Positions 23,701 to 35,959 of a DNA stretch of 64,000 nucleotides are shown piece by piece (position 1 is the first letter of the stretch; each line of letters starts with the position of its first letter). This DNA is from Gymnogyps californianus (Eukaryota; Chordata; Aves; Accipitriformes; Cathartidae). The stretch lies in NCBI RefSeq assembly GCF_018139145.2, contig NC_059500.1, positions 52,880,663 to 52,944,662 on the forward strand, written 5' to 3'. The notes below the pieces were generated by a model. The model made no database searches. It worked only from the letters and a program-made list of their open reading frames with translations, and had not been told where the DNA came from. Both the position numbers and the translations under genes were made by a program.

Positions 23701-26700
23701 CAAAGACTGTGTATTGCATGCTTCAGCTGGCAAGGATCTAAGAGAGGGTGTACACAGAGGGAGGGCTGTAGAAGTGTCTAAGCACTTATGTAGTCTGCCC
23801 AGGACTCTTAAGTGCTCTAACAGCAGGTCAAAATTGTGTTATGGAGCACCCAAGCCTAGGAAGTGTACTCAAGAAGTCAAAGAAAGAGAATGTCCTTGCA
23901 GAAAAAGTATTTTTCTTTTGCTCACAGGTACAGAATAGTGAAACCTAAGCATGGGAGCAATGAAAGTCCACCTCAGAGACCTTTACCAGAGTTGCAGAGG
24001 GATCTGTCATGTTGTGTTTGAACAAGGCTGAACACCATGATGCTCTGATCTCAGCTAGACATTTGCAAAACACAAATGATGGATAGTGTGAGAGTCTCCT
24101 GGAGCAGCTGGAGACTGTCAGAAAGCCATGGATTACACAACTTCTACTATATTTGTTCCCAGAGTAGCATCTGGAAAATGGGTGCCCAAACAATAGGGTA
24201 GGTAGAATGAGGGAATGTAATGCCTCATTTGGAGAATGCTTTTGCTATTATGCAGTTTAAATTTAAATGCAAACTCTAAACTTAAATCCTAATGGCAGAA
24301 ACAAAAAGAAGCACCCTTTCAGCAGAGCTGGGAGATATTTTTATCCTTGTCTTCAGAGAAAGCAGGATGGCTCTTTTTTTCACTGCTCTTCCCACTACCA
24401 TTTTTCCTCGGGTCTTTGTGAGATTACTTTGATTTCATGTTCTTGAAATACCAGGCATCAGGCACTTGCACAGCAGGACACCCTCTCCCCTCTATCACCT
24501 TTAGGCTGATTCTAGCTGGCAACAATAAACAGGAGAAGCATTCTGTGCATATGTTCAAGGCAGAATTATCGTTCTTTTCCTTGAGCCCCACAGGTAGGTA
24601 ACTGTATCATGGGGGGAGGTAATCTGGCAGAAAAGCAAATGCATGCTGTCTTCTACCAAGGTAGGTTGCTGGCTGAGTGCACACAAGTGAACACTGGGAG
24701 GGAGACAGTAGTCTTTCCACAGTGTTTTTCTCCTTTAAGACAGTTGGGTCTGATTCAAATGTTCTGCTACGCTTCTGGAGATGTCAATCCAACAGCATGG
24801 AGGTGGGGAAGGGGCACCCCAGGAAATCAAAGCAAACTCAATTATCTATCTGCTGACAGTGACAAAACTATTTCATTCCTCAGCTCTTCACAGAATGTGA
24901 GGGGGGGGAAATTAAAAGTGTGAACATTTTTAATGAGTGCAATTATTGAATCATCAGTCACACAGTCCATCTGCTTCAGAGTGTTCCAGTGACTAGAGAA
25001 AAACTAAAATTCTTCGTTGTCTTTTTGCATTCATATAATCATATAAATGTTCTTTAAGGAAAAGCTAATGATGTTCATATATCATGCCCATCACGTTCAG
25101 TAACTTGCAGCTCCCCTTTCACTTACTTCACTTTATTAATCACTAATCTTGAATTTTGACACCAAGGTGGTGGAAATATCTTGGCAGATGCATGGGTAAC
25201 AGCTAACCCCATGACATTAAGTACAGAATCATGTAATATTCAATTGGAGAGATAAACTAATGTAAAATTTATCTCAAAGGTCCCATTTAGCCTAGAGTTT
25301 AGTGAGCAAAATAAACTTCACACTGCACTAAAAAAAAAGGGGGGGGTGGGTGTTGGATTTAAAATTCCTTTCCCCCAGTGCTATCAATCCATTTGGCACA
25401 CAGATCTGAGTGTGAAAACATGTCAGGAAAGAGCCAAAACTTATTCAATAGAGTTTGAAAACCTTTGCAAATAGTCAGGACATATAGAGGAGGAAAGGTT
25501 CAGACAAATGCCTGAACCTGAGCAATCGCGACAGAACTATAAATCTGTTTTGGCTGTGGTATCCTAAAATCTATCCCAGAATGTCAGGGAAGGTAGAGAT
25601 TTGGATCTGAAACTACTAACAGGCTTTGCTATGTGCTAACTTATTATTAAGTTGGGATTTATGCTACAAGCATGTGGTGGAATAAAAAGGATGATTTTGT
25701 GCAAGGAATGTTTTCTGGAGTTGCAAATAAATGCCACATTCTGTAGAGATGTCCTTTGTCTAGCTCTTTTCAGCCTTACTCTGCAATACCCAGCTGAGAA
25801 TTGCCCAGATACAGTAATGTGCACAAGTATGAGACATATTATTTGAGAAATGTCTGACTTTGCTACAGGCACCAGCATCAGAAGTTTCTAAGGTCTGAAC
25901 TCTAAAAAAACTGACTTTGTATTGGGGGTTGCAAACAATATACAGTAGTTTTTCTGTGGATAGCACAACAAAACAAAACAACATTGTTTATTCTCTTCTT
26001 GAATGTGGAAATTCTATTTTTTGGAACTCAGCATAGTCTGAAAGCAAAGTTTAGTCTCAGAGTATGAAATTCACAGCAACTGATGCCAATTAATAACCCC
26101 AATAAATTAGACATTTTGAATTATGCATTGAGACTAGTATAATATTAATCCTGGTATTTGAGCTAAATCCAGGAGGATTGTATGAGTGGTGGTTGAATCT
26201 CATTATGTGTTGTCTGGGATGATAAGGTGAGCTATTGTTTTTATTGTTATGTTATCATACTCACTTTATGAAATAATTATTTATTACCTTTTCAGATTAA
26301 AAATTTTATCTAAGCAACTAAGATCAAAGAAACAAACAATTGGCTATAATGTTATCATGGCATCCAGGCTGTGTGTAATCAATATGCTACTAACTTTTTC
26401 CTCTGCTCCCAGTAAATGTCTAGCAAGAGCTACAGCAACAATTTTTGCTATCAGGTAAAGAAGCATTAAATAAATAATTAAGGCCTGAATTGCCAATTTG
26501 TTCTCTTTGTAGGAATGAATTAGATACTGGATTAGTTTTCTTTTCAGTTTTAAATGTGGGGACTCACTAAACCACATCTCTGTGAAGAAATATGGCTCCA
26601 TGTTCACAGATCCATGCTGTAGTAATTTAAAAGTAATCAGTAATCTCTTGCGTCTCTGAGAAAGTAATCAGTGACATGTAGGAGATTATTGTTAGAATCC

Positions 26701-26840
26701 AGTGACTGGTGCTAGATTGATTTTTTTTTTTTCCCTCCCACTAGTTTTGACAGCTCTGCTTAATGACTGACAGTAAATGGAGTTTGTGCTGTGTCAGGTG
26801 TTCTGGAAAGGGCTCTGGCAAGGAAGATTCAGCTTATCAC
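20770..26840. other. Noncoding sequence with two long chance-like open frames
   Basis: I see no gene. Two of the longer unexplained open frames of the window lie here: 21834-22370 (plus, 178 codons) and 20979-21476 (minus, 165 codons). Neither shows a domain, a convincing signal peptide or splice-bounded structure. A few frames of this size are expected by chance on six frames over 64 kb. An A9G8 tract lies at 25330-25346. Confidence 0.55.
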
Positions 26841-26849
26841 ATTGCAACC

Positions 26850-26945
26850 TAGGGTCCTGATCCGGCAGACATTCAGAGCAGTAAATAACATTGCATCAGG
26901 GACTCATCCTTTTCATTTCAATGAGAGCTTTTACTTGTAAGTATG
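26850..26945. mobile_element. Possible ancient amniote palindromic repeat relic
   Basis: The pieces 'gggtcctgatcc' and 'catttcaatgagagctttt' resemble the two parts of a widespread old amniote nonautonomous repeat built from GGCCTGATCC and a CTTCAATGGGAGC core. The copy is degraded and the assignment is from memory only. Confidence 0.3.
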
Positions 26946-27109
26946 TTTAATTTCTCATCTGCAGACCTTGCTTCTGTAGCTTTCTGGGAACCTCCTAGGC
27001 ACCCATTTCCTTAGTAAGCAAGGGGAGACATCATTTAATGCCTCTTTGTGCATTACTAAATCCATCCTTGGAACAATAATTATTATTTGATATTTGCATC
27101 CTACCCACA

Positions 27110-27195
27110 GATTAGTTAAGTGCCTCACAAAATAAATATACAGATTTTACCTTCAGTAAGCTTGAAGTCTAGAACCTAGACACAGCAAAAGAAAT
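27110..27195 (+). mobile_element. Possible ancient L3/CR1-like relic
   Basis: The string 'ttaccttcagtaagcttgaa' followed by 'gtctag' and an A/G-rich end follows the same GAGCTTACAATCTA-type motif order as the relic at 17530. Divergence is high, so this is tentative. Confidence 0.3.
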
Positions 27196-27199
27196 AAAG

Positions 27200-29580
27200 G
27201 AAAGAACAGACAAGAGATGGGACACAGCAACACATAATATTCTGTGACAAGGCAAAAACAAAACGGCAAAGCTTGATTTAACAGTTATGGTTTTTGTAGT
27301 CTTCAGGGCAGACTACTGGATGATACTTTTCAGGATGAATTTGACTGAGATGAAAGTGGGGTCTTGGCAAATTGGTTTGGGGACAGAGTTCAAGGAATTA
27401 AAAGCGGAGGAAAAAGACAACGGGAGAACTGTATGAGGGGATGACTTGGATGTCTGTGTGATCAAAAAGGGAGAGCGGAAAAAAATGGCAGAAGTGTTCA
27501 GCATCGAAGTGCCCAGCAGCATGGCCAAAAATTTGAACTTAATTTCTGCAGAAATCATCTCTAAATCAGAACAGAGAAGAACTTCTCATTCTGATGAATA
27601 AAACAGGCTATTTTTAACTGAGGGGCCTGAATCTGCTGGAAGGAGCAAAATATGTGTGAAGAACACGGTGAAAGGGAGGTTGCAGTTGTCAGGGCAAACC
27701 CAGCAAACACTTCCTGTAGAGAGACAGGCACCCTCTCACCCGTGACGGGGAGAACTGCAGCAGGAGACCATTGCTGTGACTTAGGATGAGGAGAGAGGGC
27801 ACTCAGAAATGTCTCCCAGGCTGCAAGGCCGCATAGCAGATAGTGAAGCTGTTGACACCAAAATAGAGAAGGAGAAAACACGAGAAGCTGGGTTTCAACC
27901 ACTTTGATTTTGAGATGTCAGCGAGCAGTTTAAAATGGCATGTACATTGAGACAAGAAGAACTGGGGGGCTGCATCGTATTCAGGGAAGGAGCGGGAGAG
28001 TTGAGAGTTACTGGATTAAAAATCAGGAACACTGCAATCTGCCGAGCAGCTGAAGTGAGACCTAGTTTTGATAGAACAGGGAGGGACTCATTCCTAGTCC
28101 AGTGTTATAAGCATGAGTTCAGATAGTGTATCAAAATGCATTTAGAAATAGTGGTTGAATTTTCCACTGAGATTTTAAGATACTTGGACTAAAATTTGTA
28201 AACGTACATTAAACAATACTAAAGAAGTACAAACCAAAAGCAAAATGAAACCACTGTTTTTCAAAACAGTTGTGGGAATTCTCTGAAGCAGCAATAACTA
28301 CTACCTGACATGTGTTTATATGTGGCTATTTTAACACTTCGGCTGTTGCTGCATTGGGCCAAATAGAGTTCAGTGTTTTACAAAAATATGCATACTGTAA
28401 AACCTGGCCCAAACAGCTTGAAGACTGAAATAGCAGACAAAATGTGTATGTGAGGCAAGTAGACTATCTTCAAGTTGTAAGGAAGGCTAACAAAATTCCA
28501 AGGATGAAATCCTGGCCATATTGAATGCAGTGGCAGACTTCCTATTGATGAACACAGTATGCAAGAGCTATTAGCAATCACAGGAATCACAGCTAATCTC
28601 CTGCCTCACCATGATTACAAGCGTATTTCTGTAGGCTGTCTGGCAAACACAGGCAGTAATAACCTGATGTTAGCTCAGTCTCTTTAATATGACTTCCAGA
28701 ATTTCTGTTCAACACACCACATTTGGTCCTGACAGAATTGCAGCTCCCACTGATTGCTGGATTCAGTGTAGTCGATTATTTTTTTGTCAAAATGAGTTTT
28801 CATTAAAAAAACCCAAACACCCTCATAAAAATCACTTGTTATCCAAAGTTAACTGCTAGGAATGGCCTATGGTAAAAAAACATTTACAAAGTACAGTGGC
28901 AATCAACTCAGAGAGGCTTACTGCTACAGTAAACTTTAATGCCAGCAATATTTTCTACAGATGTTAGCGTCAGAAGCACATTTTGGATAGTCATCACTGA
29001 AAAATTGTCAAAAGAACATTTCTAAGGCATCCTGGGATCAGACATGTTTTTACATGTTTTTAATTTCTGGCTTTACCTAACCAATGACCTTTTTTTTTTA
29101 AAGAAGAAAGCGGTAACATATAATCCATAGGTAACCTCTGCCATACCAGTGAATTTGACAGCAGAGTAATATTAATAGAAATGGGGGAGAGGGAAGGGAG
29201 CAAAAGAGGGAAAAAACAGTAATGGGTTTTTGTACAGTAAGGAAAGGAATAGAGAACGTTAACAAAGAATGTAATTTAATACCTAATCAATTTACTGATT
29301 GGATTTTCCGTGAGATTAACTTTGAGTCCAGAATGAATTGCACTGATCTTGGAAGCTGCTGTAATGACCAGCACGCAGTAGTATGAGGCTGTAGTGGTAT
29401 AAAAGTAATAATGTCAGAGACTTCAAACAGCTACACTAGTTAATTAAATGTGTTCAAATAACATTATGGTTGGACATAAACCCACAAAAGCAGGGATATT
29501 TTGAAGTAAGCCTGTCAGAGCACTGGCTGACCATCTTTGTGTGCTAATGCAATGCAACAGACTCTCCTCCTGGGGCCCCA
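27200..29580. other. Noncoding sequence, no gene recognised
   Basis: The open frames are 113 codons or shorter and lack recognisable domains. Nothing else stands out. Confidence 0.6.
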
Positions 29581-29589
29581 AAACACCAC

Positions 29590-29665
29590 ATGGGGGCAAA
29601 TTCTGCCCTCCAATGAACACGTATGACTCCTTTCAATTTCCACAGTTTTTTCATACGTGTTTCTA
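29590..29665. mobile_element. Possible palindromic MITE-like relic
   Basis: AACACGTATGA at 29616-29626 is the exact reverse complement of TCATACGTGTT at 29651-29661, with 24 nt between. The left flank 'gggggcaaattctgccctc' resembles the end of an old amniote nonautonomous element with long inverted halves. The perfect 11-bp arms are seen directly; the element identity is inference. Confidence 0.4.
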
Positions 29666-29669
29666 AGAT

Positions 29670-30930
29670 GATCAATATGTGTGTCTGGGCATCTCAGGCT
29701 TTAAAAAAAAACTTGCTGTGGCTGTGGGCCATGGCTGAACTGTACTTGGCTCAGGAAAGGTGGTAGGCAAAACTGGCTCCTGGGATGTGTCTGCACTTTG
29801 ATCCGGGGCAACGGAGCACACCACAGAAAAAGAGCCAAGCACATGCAGCTGTGCTCTGGCCACTCCTCCTTCGTCTGCAGACCTTTCCTTTGCCAGGATG
29901 AAGGAGACCTGCTGGCTGCTTTCAGTGGTGCTTGACAGTACTGACGCAGGGAGCACAGGACCTGGCTGTAAGTCCACAGCCATCATGCTGGTTTTGTTAT
30001 GGCTCTATATCTGCATATGACATTTTAACTGACTGTAGGGTTTGCTCTTTCTTCTGTCACCCTCCCTATTTAGTCCTCCTACTTGTTGCACTTCCATGGA
30101 AGAGTGCAGCACATTACGTTTGGGGGAACGTTATTTGTCCCAGTGAGGAATCGGAAGCCACTACTTCTATGGGGCAGAGGGAGAAAAGGTTCTGTGAGGC
30201 AACTTTTTAATACCGCTTTCGGACAAAGAGAGGCTGCCGTAGCACGTCCTGCAGGCTGTGCATGCTTTATGGTCCCATTGTCAGACGCATGGCATGCTGC
30301 TCTTCGTGAGACCTACTGAAGTTACAGAGAGAGAAGACTCCCTTTGCCCCATCTCTGAACCTATGAACCTCCAGTCACTTTGGTATTTATAGAGCCTGGC
30401 AAGCCAAGCCTTCCCAAGTACAAGCTTGGGAAGAACAAAAAAAAATCCTTAAAATAGCTGGATAAGAATTACAAAGTGAAGACCTGTTTGCCTGTCTCTT
30501 GCTGCAAATTCTAAAGGCAATACCCCTCACTATATTCATTTGTTCTTAAAAACTGAGAGCATAAGCATTACATCTATTTACAGCCTAATGAGTCAGTCTC
30601 TAAAAATACAGGGAGGTGAGGGCAAGTTAACCCCAGAACTACTATTCCTGCCAGTCTGAAGTCAGCGAATGTGGGGTGAAGTTTAGTCACAGCTCTGAGC
30701 AGTGAGAGAGCCCTTCTGATCCCTGAGGCTGCCCTGAGGGAAAGCATCCCTGGAGGTATCTGCTGGCCAATAGGAACAAGCTGAAATAGTTTCCATAAGA
30801 AATCACTAGAGGAGACCTAAAAATAACAGGGCAAGGAGTGAGGAGAAATATTTTCTTGCACTTAAATTTAGGACCAGAGAGAGAGAAGGAGGACAAGACG
30901 GCCTAAAGAGTGTGGAGCTCTTTCCTGGTA
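29670..30930. other. Moderately GC-richer noncoding sequence
   Basis: The segment is somewhat richer in G+C than the window average. A 104-codon frame on the minus strand (29672-29986) is rich in Ser, Pro and Thr but has no recognisable domain and is not flanked by clear splice sites. I do not call a gene. Confidence 0.45.
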
Positions 30931-31060
30931 TGGCCTCAGATGCACTGGGAGACTTTTGTCAAGTCATTAACCACCATTTGAAGCATTAGCTGACTCTGCA
31001 CAGTTTGTGGAACTACAAATGAGGCAACTTTTCAGTTTCTTGCAATACGGTGGGAAGAGA
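30930..31060 (+). mobile_element. Possible MIR fragment, plus strand
   Basis: The phrase 'cttttgtcaagtcattaacc' resembles the MIR block CTTGGGCAAGTCACTTAACC. It is followed by 'cacagtttgtggaactacaaatgagg', which resembles CTCAGTTTCCTCATCTGTAAAATGG. It is degraded, and confidence rests on the motif order. Confidence 0.35.
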
Positions 31061-31186
31061 ATGAAAATGGCAAGTAGGGCAGTTGTGAAATTTGTGAATA
31101 GAAAGAGGGAAGAGATGGTTTCAGGATGTTTGACACTGTCACAAATGCAAGGTTTCATAGTGCCAAAGCAACTTGATGATGAATCT

Positions 31187-31204
31187 AAAAAAAAAAAAAA
31201 AAAA
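31187..31204 (+). repeat. A18 homopolymer
   Basis: Eighteen consecutive A residues lie here, followed by A/G-rich sequence to about 31230. It could be the poly(A) tail of a decayed retrocopy, but no source gene is recognised upstream. Confidence 0.85.
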
Positions 31205-31239
31205 CACAAAAGAAGAAGAAAAGAAAATTCAACATGTTA

Positions 31240-32635
31240 GAACTGATTTATAAAAAGAACATAGGAATATAGCAAGGACAAGACAAAAGCGAGGAAATGC
31301 ATTTGAAAACAATTTAAAGAAAGGTGCCTCACTCATAGGTGGAGTCACAACAATTTTGTACTTATTGATGCATAGTTCATAAGGTTAATATGTACGTTAG
31401 CTAAGACCCTCAAGCTCCTAGCAAGCCACTAATACTGACTTCAGTGTCACAAAAAAGGCATGCTGCTGATTTCAAAAATACTTGAGTCCAGCAACACAGT
31501 ATTCGTCTAATCAGCGAAGAGCAGGCTGCATCAATAGATGTTAGCCAGTTAAAGTTGAGTTCTCCAGGGAAAAACTTCAGAATACAAGTTATACTTAATC
31601 ATGTTATTCTATTAATAACTACCATGGAGATGCACCCAAGCCTAATGCATTTAAACTGAATGGAATGTAATGGACCAGCTTCCACATATTTTACATAGCA
31701 GTATGTCTGCAAATTACACTGCAAGCATTGCCTATCTCAAATATTATGACAGTTGAAAGTAAAAACAACTTTTCCATGCCAGACACAAAGGAAGTTGTGC
31801 TAGCAATGTAACTCTAAGTAATCAACATTTTAATTTGATACCAAGTGACACTGAGTAACTTTGCACTATTCTGCATTTTTTAATTTGAAAAATGAATATA
31901 TTCTTTCATTCATTTTAGATGTGAAAGTAGTTCATCATATGTAGCAATACATCAGTATTGCTACAGGTTATAATTTTGATTTTTTAAGTTTATTTTTTGC
32001 TAGCACGTCCTAGAATTATACACACTTGTTTTCTAAATTTGGCAACAAAAATTGCTGAATTTTATTTTTTTTTCATCTTTGCACGATTTCCACATTTTCT
32101 TAAAAACCCATTTTCTACCCTAAACTGTCTCCTGGACTGCTGTCTTTTAAAAGCTTTGCAACAAGGGAGAGTAGTATTGCAATGACAATTTACTTTTAAA
32201 TTCCCACAAAGCTACAGCATTTTCCAGAAATGAGATATTTTCATTTTTCAGGAGAATCTCTCTACATGTTCCCAAACATGGCTTTACAAAGGCCAACTTT
32301 TTCCCTCAGGTATATACATAGAAAACTCCTTGAATTTTATTTGGAAAAGCATTTCTGTATCTAACTGCAATTTATCCCTAACTGTGTCTTAAGGGGAATT
32401 CTTTCCTTCTGATACCCTTAGTCTTCAGGTTTTGCCTAAGTTATCATTTTTGTCACCTGTCTCATTTTTTATGCCAGTGAAAGTGTTGGTATTGCAACAT
32501 CATATTTCCAATAGCCAATAGCTATTTCTATTGCCAGAACCTAATCCTTAAGAGTGATAAGTACTTCATATCTCTGTGAACAAACTCAAACAGCAGAAAG
32601 TCTCACAGCCAGCCTAGATGTGGTTTCCAATTCTC
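31240..32635. other. Noncoding AT-rich sequence
   Basis: No gene is recognised. The sequence is strongly AT-rich with only short open frames. Confidence 0.6.
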
Positions 32636-32639
32636 TCTT

Positions 32640-32720
32640 GACACTATAGCTCAGTGGTTAAAGAGGCTGACCTGTTCGGCCCAGGTAGTGTAAAACTCTG
32701 ATATGTTCAAGTTACGGTAT
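32640..32720 (+). mobile_element. tRNA-headed ancient SINE relic (MIR-like)
   Basis: TAGCTCAGTGG at 32647-32657 fits the Pol III A-box consensus, and TGTTCAAGTTA at 32704-32714 resembles a B-box. The spacing of about 57 bp is longer than in a standard tRNA, and I cannot fold a full cloverleaf with an acceptor stem. The leading ACACTATAGCTCAGTGGTTA closely follows the start of MIR. It is therefore better read as the head of an ancient tRNA-derived SINE than as a tRNA gene. Confidence 0.45.
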
Positions 32721-32753
32721 TTTAGGTAGTTAGTTTGAAATCATGCTGACTGT

Positions 32754-32926
32754 TTATACACTCCAAGTTGTATAGAGTTTGATGTGTTTTATTGATCCTG
32801 TCTGAAGACATTCAGCACCTTCACAGATTAAGTCCTGTACTGTTAGTTTGCGCAGGATGCTCTCCACTCTGTCATTGGCACGAATATTTTTGCTTGCTGA
32901 ACTCATCCTTCCTTTCAGAATCTTAG
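32754..32926 (-). CDS. Weak candidate 3'-terminal coding exon, minus strand
   Basis: On the minus strand a strong acceptor, a pyrimidine tract ending in TTCTTCTCCAG, precedes 173 nt that stay open to a TAA at 32754-32756. That gives two nucleotides plus 57 codons, implying a phase-1 intron. The peptide begins with a basic, hydrophilic stretch (KILKGRMSSASKNIRANDRV) and reads more like real protein than the upstream part of the frame. I do not recognise the family. An AATAAA sits inside the frame near 32788-32793, which could instead mean untranslated exon sequence. No partner exon is identified in the window, so a chance frame is at least as likely. Confidence 0.2.
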
Positions 32927-32929
32927 CTG

Positions 32930-35380
32930 GAGAAGAAAAAACATGACGATAGGATGCACAACAAAAAGTGCATGTTAAAAACAAACATGTAAGAACTCCC
33001 AAAAAAGCAAAACAACTTTCAAGAATACACTCAGAGATGCATACAATATGAGTCATGAGTGTTCTAGTCTTACGCATGGCCTTACTAAATGAAGGATGAG
33101 CACTAAAGCCCCAGCCACAATGAGAGCTGGATTCAGTGTCATGCAAGACAGTACAAAGTGCTGTCCATGTAAACATCAGGGCTGACCAGTGAATATCATG
33201 AGTAGTAAGGCAAATAATAGGTGTGGTTTAATTCTGTTAAAGTCCACTGTACAGCACGTGTTATTCATTGGTATTCATGGTGCATGTCTTTTAGTAAGGT
33301 TTCAGTACATCTTAGTAACCTTGGAGTAGACAAGAATTAGTAACATCAAAGACATTGAATTACGATGGTGAAAAACTGATGGAGTCTTGAAATCAACATA
33401 TTCACAGTTGTTTAACTGGTTGTCTTGCTTGGCAATGCTGTTTCTGGGTTGCTGTTGTGAATTCAAACACAAAGTCTTTGAATTTCTGAGGCTGGAAAAT
33501 GGGAGAGCTGGGAACAATGAGCTGTGCAATTTTCGCCTGGTGATGCAAGCTGCAGAGAATTCCAGTTGGGACAAGTCTACAAAAATCCTGGTTGGAATGA
33601 CACCAAACAACATCTATTAACTTCCCCAATTATTAAAATTCCATCTGCATCAGTAAATGCTGTTTGTTTTCTTTGTGCAGTGCTATTTCCCCTGCTTCAT
33701 TGCTCTTAGCCTTGAAGATTATTCATACTTTTCCTGAGGAACACTGGACGTACATAGGTAATTCTACTTGCAGCTGTATATATAAACTAGTAAAGAAAGT
33801 CTCTGACCTTTCTTCTGATGTAAGCTTTTTGGGACAACTCTGATGTAATTAAAAAAACCTTCCAAAGCTCATCTTTGGTCTGTTGTTAATTTTAACAGCT
33901 CTCCATCTGAGAGCTGAATTAGAGCATTTGACTGGGGTTTTTTAGGAGAAAGTCAATTTATGATGCCATGAGGCAACATATATTTGTGATTCATATTTAT
34001 AAATGGTGAGAATGGCCACCAAATTCAACATCATTTGATTGTAGGGAACAATCAGGTTTATGATTTTTTGCCAATATTTGCTTACTTGGAGATGTGATTA
34101 GGCAAGGACAAGTGCCTCCTTAGTATTTGAGGCTATGTTGGGAGGAAACAATACTTTGAAGCTTACAGCATATTAATAAAGAAAAAGCTTACAGAGATTA
34201 ATGTGCTTTGAAAAGGAGTATTTAGAATGCCAACATGAAAAGTCCATACTTGAAAAGTGCTTTGCTGATGCACAAACTAAGGTACAAGCTCTTCTTGATA
34301 AACCCAGTGGCTGATCACACCCCTCAGGGCTATGTATCTGCTTTTTATGTGAATATATATACACATCTATGTATGTTTATGTACCACTTACTCTAGCAGA
34401 GTCATGGACTCTGACATGCTCCTACACAAAGGAATAATACATGGATGTCCACCAGCATCTGTGCGTTCATAGGCTTGACTGGACAAGGACAGCTCCTCTC
34501 TTCTAACCTGCACTTTTTTTTTCCACAGTTAGACACCGCTGAGGACAGCAGTGCCCTGCAGGCTGCCAGCTGGCCCCAGGATGTGAAAGCATCTGTGTAA
34601 GAGCAACCTACAGCCACATTTTTTTACCAGGCTTCCAGCCTTTGTGAACGATGGCAGCAGCAACAGCACTGTTGAAAGGAAATCCAGCTGTGCTCTCAAC
34701 AGCTGGGCCGTGTTTTGCTGAAGCAGTGGAGGGTGACCAGGAGTGTGCCTGCATGGATAAGTCCGCCTCTGCTCCTGGGGGTGTGCAAGAGACCTCTGCA
34801 TGGCCAGAGTTGTAGGGCTGCAACATGGCTGGTCCTCGAGAACAACTCCTAGAGGGGGCGGACCATGAAGAAAGTTTGTCTACCGTCTTGTTGCGTTTCG
34901 CGTTCCTTTTGTGAAAATGAGCAAAATCCGTCAATCCCGCTGAGCCAGCCTGGAGGAGCTGGCTGGGCACACTGCCTGTTCACCTGCATGCAGGGACACC
35001 CCACAGGCAGCACAGCAGGATCCTTTCTCCAACAAGATGCAAAGGTGGTTCCACTCCTGTTCTGATCTGGGGGCTTGGGGGGCTTTTCCTTGACATTTCT
35101 GCTTACTCTCTGAGAAGAAGGGGCACTTCACACTATTTTCTTCATCCGTCATATCGTATAGCCTACCCACCTACTGATAACTATTCTCTGCAGGTCCTTC
35201 ATGAGAAACATTGAAGTTGCAAAATCAGGCCAGTGTTGCCTTGTCTCTTGGCTCTGATTAGGTCAAAGTAATTCTGGCTAAAATAAACTCTGATCTCATC
35301 TTTCCTCCCCTAAAAAAGAGAAGAAAGTCTGAACCTCTTCCAGATGCTGAAAATCATCCTTTCCATCACACCTTTCCCAT
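32930..35380. other. Noncoding sequence, no gene recognised
   Basis: Several overlapping minus-strand frames of up to 120 codons occur around 34400-34970, where the sequence is GC-richer and holds some CpG near 34850-34930. They show no recognisable domain. No CpG island of promoter size is visible. Confidence 0.5.
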
Positions 35381-35381
35381 A

Positions 35382-35958
35382 TGTTGTGGTTTAACCCCAG
35401 CCAGCAGCTAAGCACCACACAGCTGCTCCCTCACTCTCCGCCCCACCCCCAGTGGGATGGGGATGAGAATCGTAAAAAAAGGTAAAACTCATGGGTTGAG
35501 ACAAGAACGGTTTAGTAACTATAGTAAAATATAATAACAATAACAATAGTAATGAAAAGGAATATAACAAAAAAAAAAAAGAGGGGAAAAAAAAAAGAAA
35601 AAACCCACAGCGATACACAATGCAATTGCTCACCACCCGCTGACTGATGCCCGAGCAGCGATCTGCCCCTCCCAGCCCATCCCCCCCTGTTTATATACTG
35701 GGCATGACGTTCCATGGTATGGAATACCCCTTTGACTAGTTGGGGTCAGCTGCCCTGGCTATGCTCCCTCCCAGCTTCTTGCACACCTGCTTGCTGGCAG
35801 AGCATGGGAAACTGAAAAATCCTTAACTTAGGATAAGCGCTACTTAGCAGCAACTAAAACATCAGTGTGTTATCAACAGTATTCTCACAGTAAATCCAAA
35901 ACACACTGTACCAGCTACTAAGAAGAAAATTAACCCTATCCCAGCCAAAACCAGGACA
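35382..35958 (-). mobile_element. Solo LTR of an ERVL-like avian endogenous retrovirus, minus strand (577 bp)
   Basis: The segment runs from TGTTGTGGTTTAACCCCAGC to CCAAAACCAGGACA, the two ends of an LTR family I recognise as widespread in bird genomes. Read on the minus strand it starts TGTCCTGGTTTTGGCTGGGA and contains a TATATAA promoter box (complement of 35691-35697). The position of its polyadenylation signal now reads ACTAAA. The flanking pentamers CCATA (35377-35381) and CTACA (35959-35963) share three of five bases and differ only by transitions, a possible decayed target-site duplication. No internal retroviral sequence adjoins it. A-rich runs at about 35569-35600 lie inside and may reflect expansion of an A/T-rich part of the LTR. 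Confidence 0.85.
35691..35697 (-). promoter_or_regulatory. TATA box of the 35382-35958 LTR
   Basis: On the minus strand the site reads TATATAA. It lies about 265 bp from the LTR start, in the U3 position. Its activity today is unknown. Confidence 0.5.
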
Positions 35959-35959
35959 C

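Noticed and set aside
29672..29986. Ser/Pro/Thr-rich 104-codon minus-strand frame as an exon
   Set aside because: I could not find convincing splice sites or any family resemblance; the composition follows the local GC content.
31187..31204. Poly(A) tail of a processed pseudogene
   Set aside because: No recognisable coding sequence precedes the A18 run and no target duplication was found.
32647..32714. Functional tRNA gene
   Set aside because: A-box and B-box are too far apart, and no acceptor or anticodon stem could be folded; an ancient SINE head fits better.
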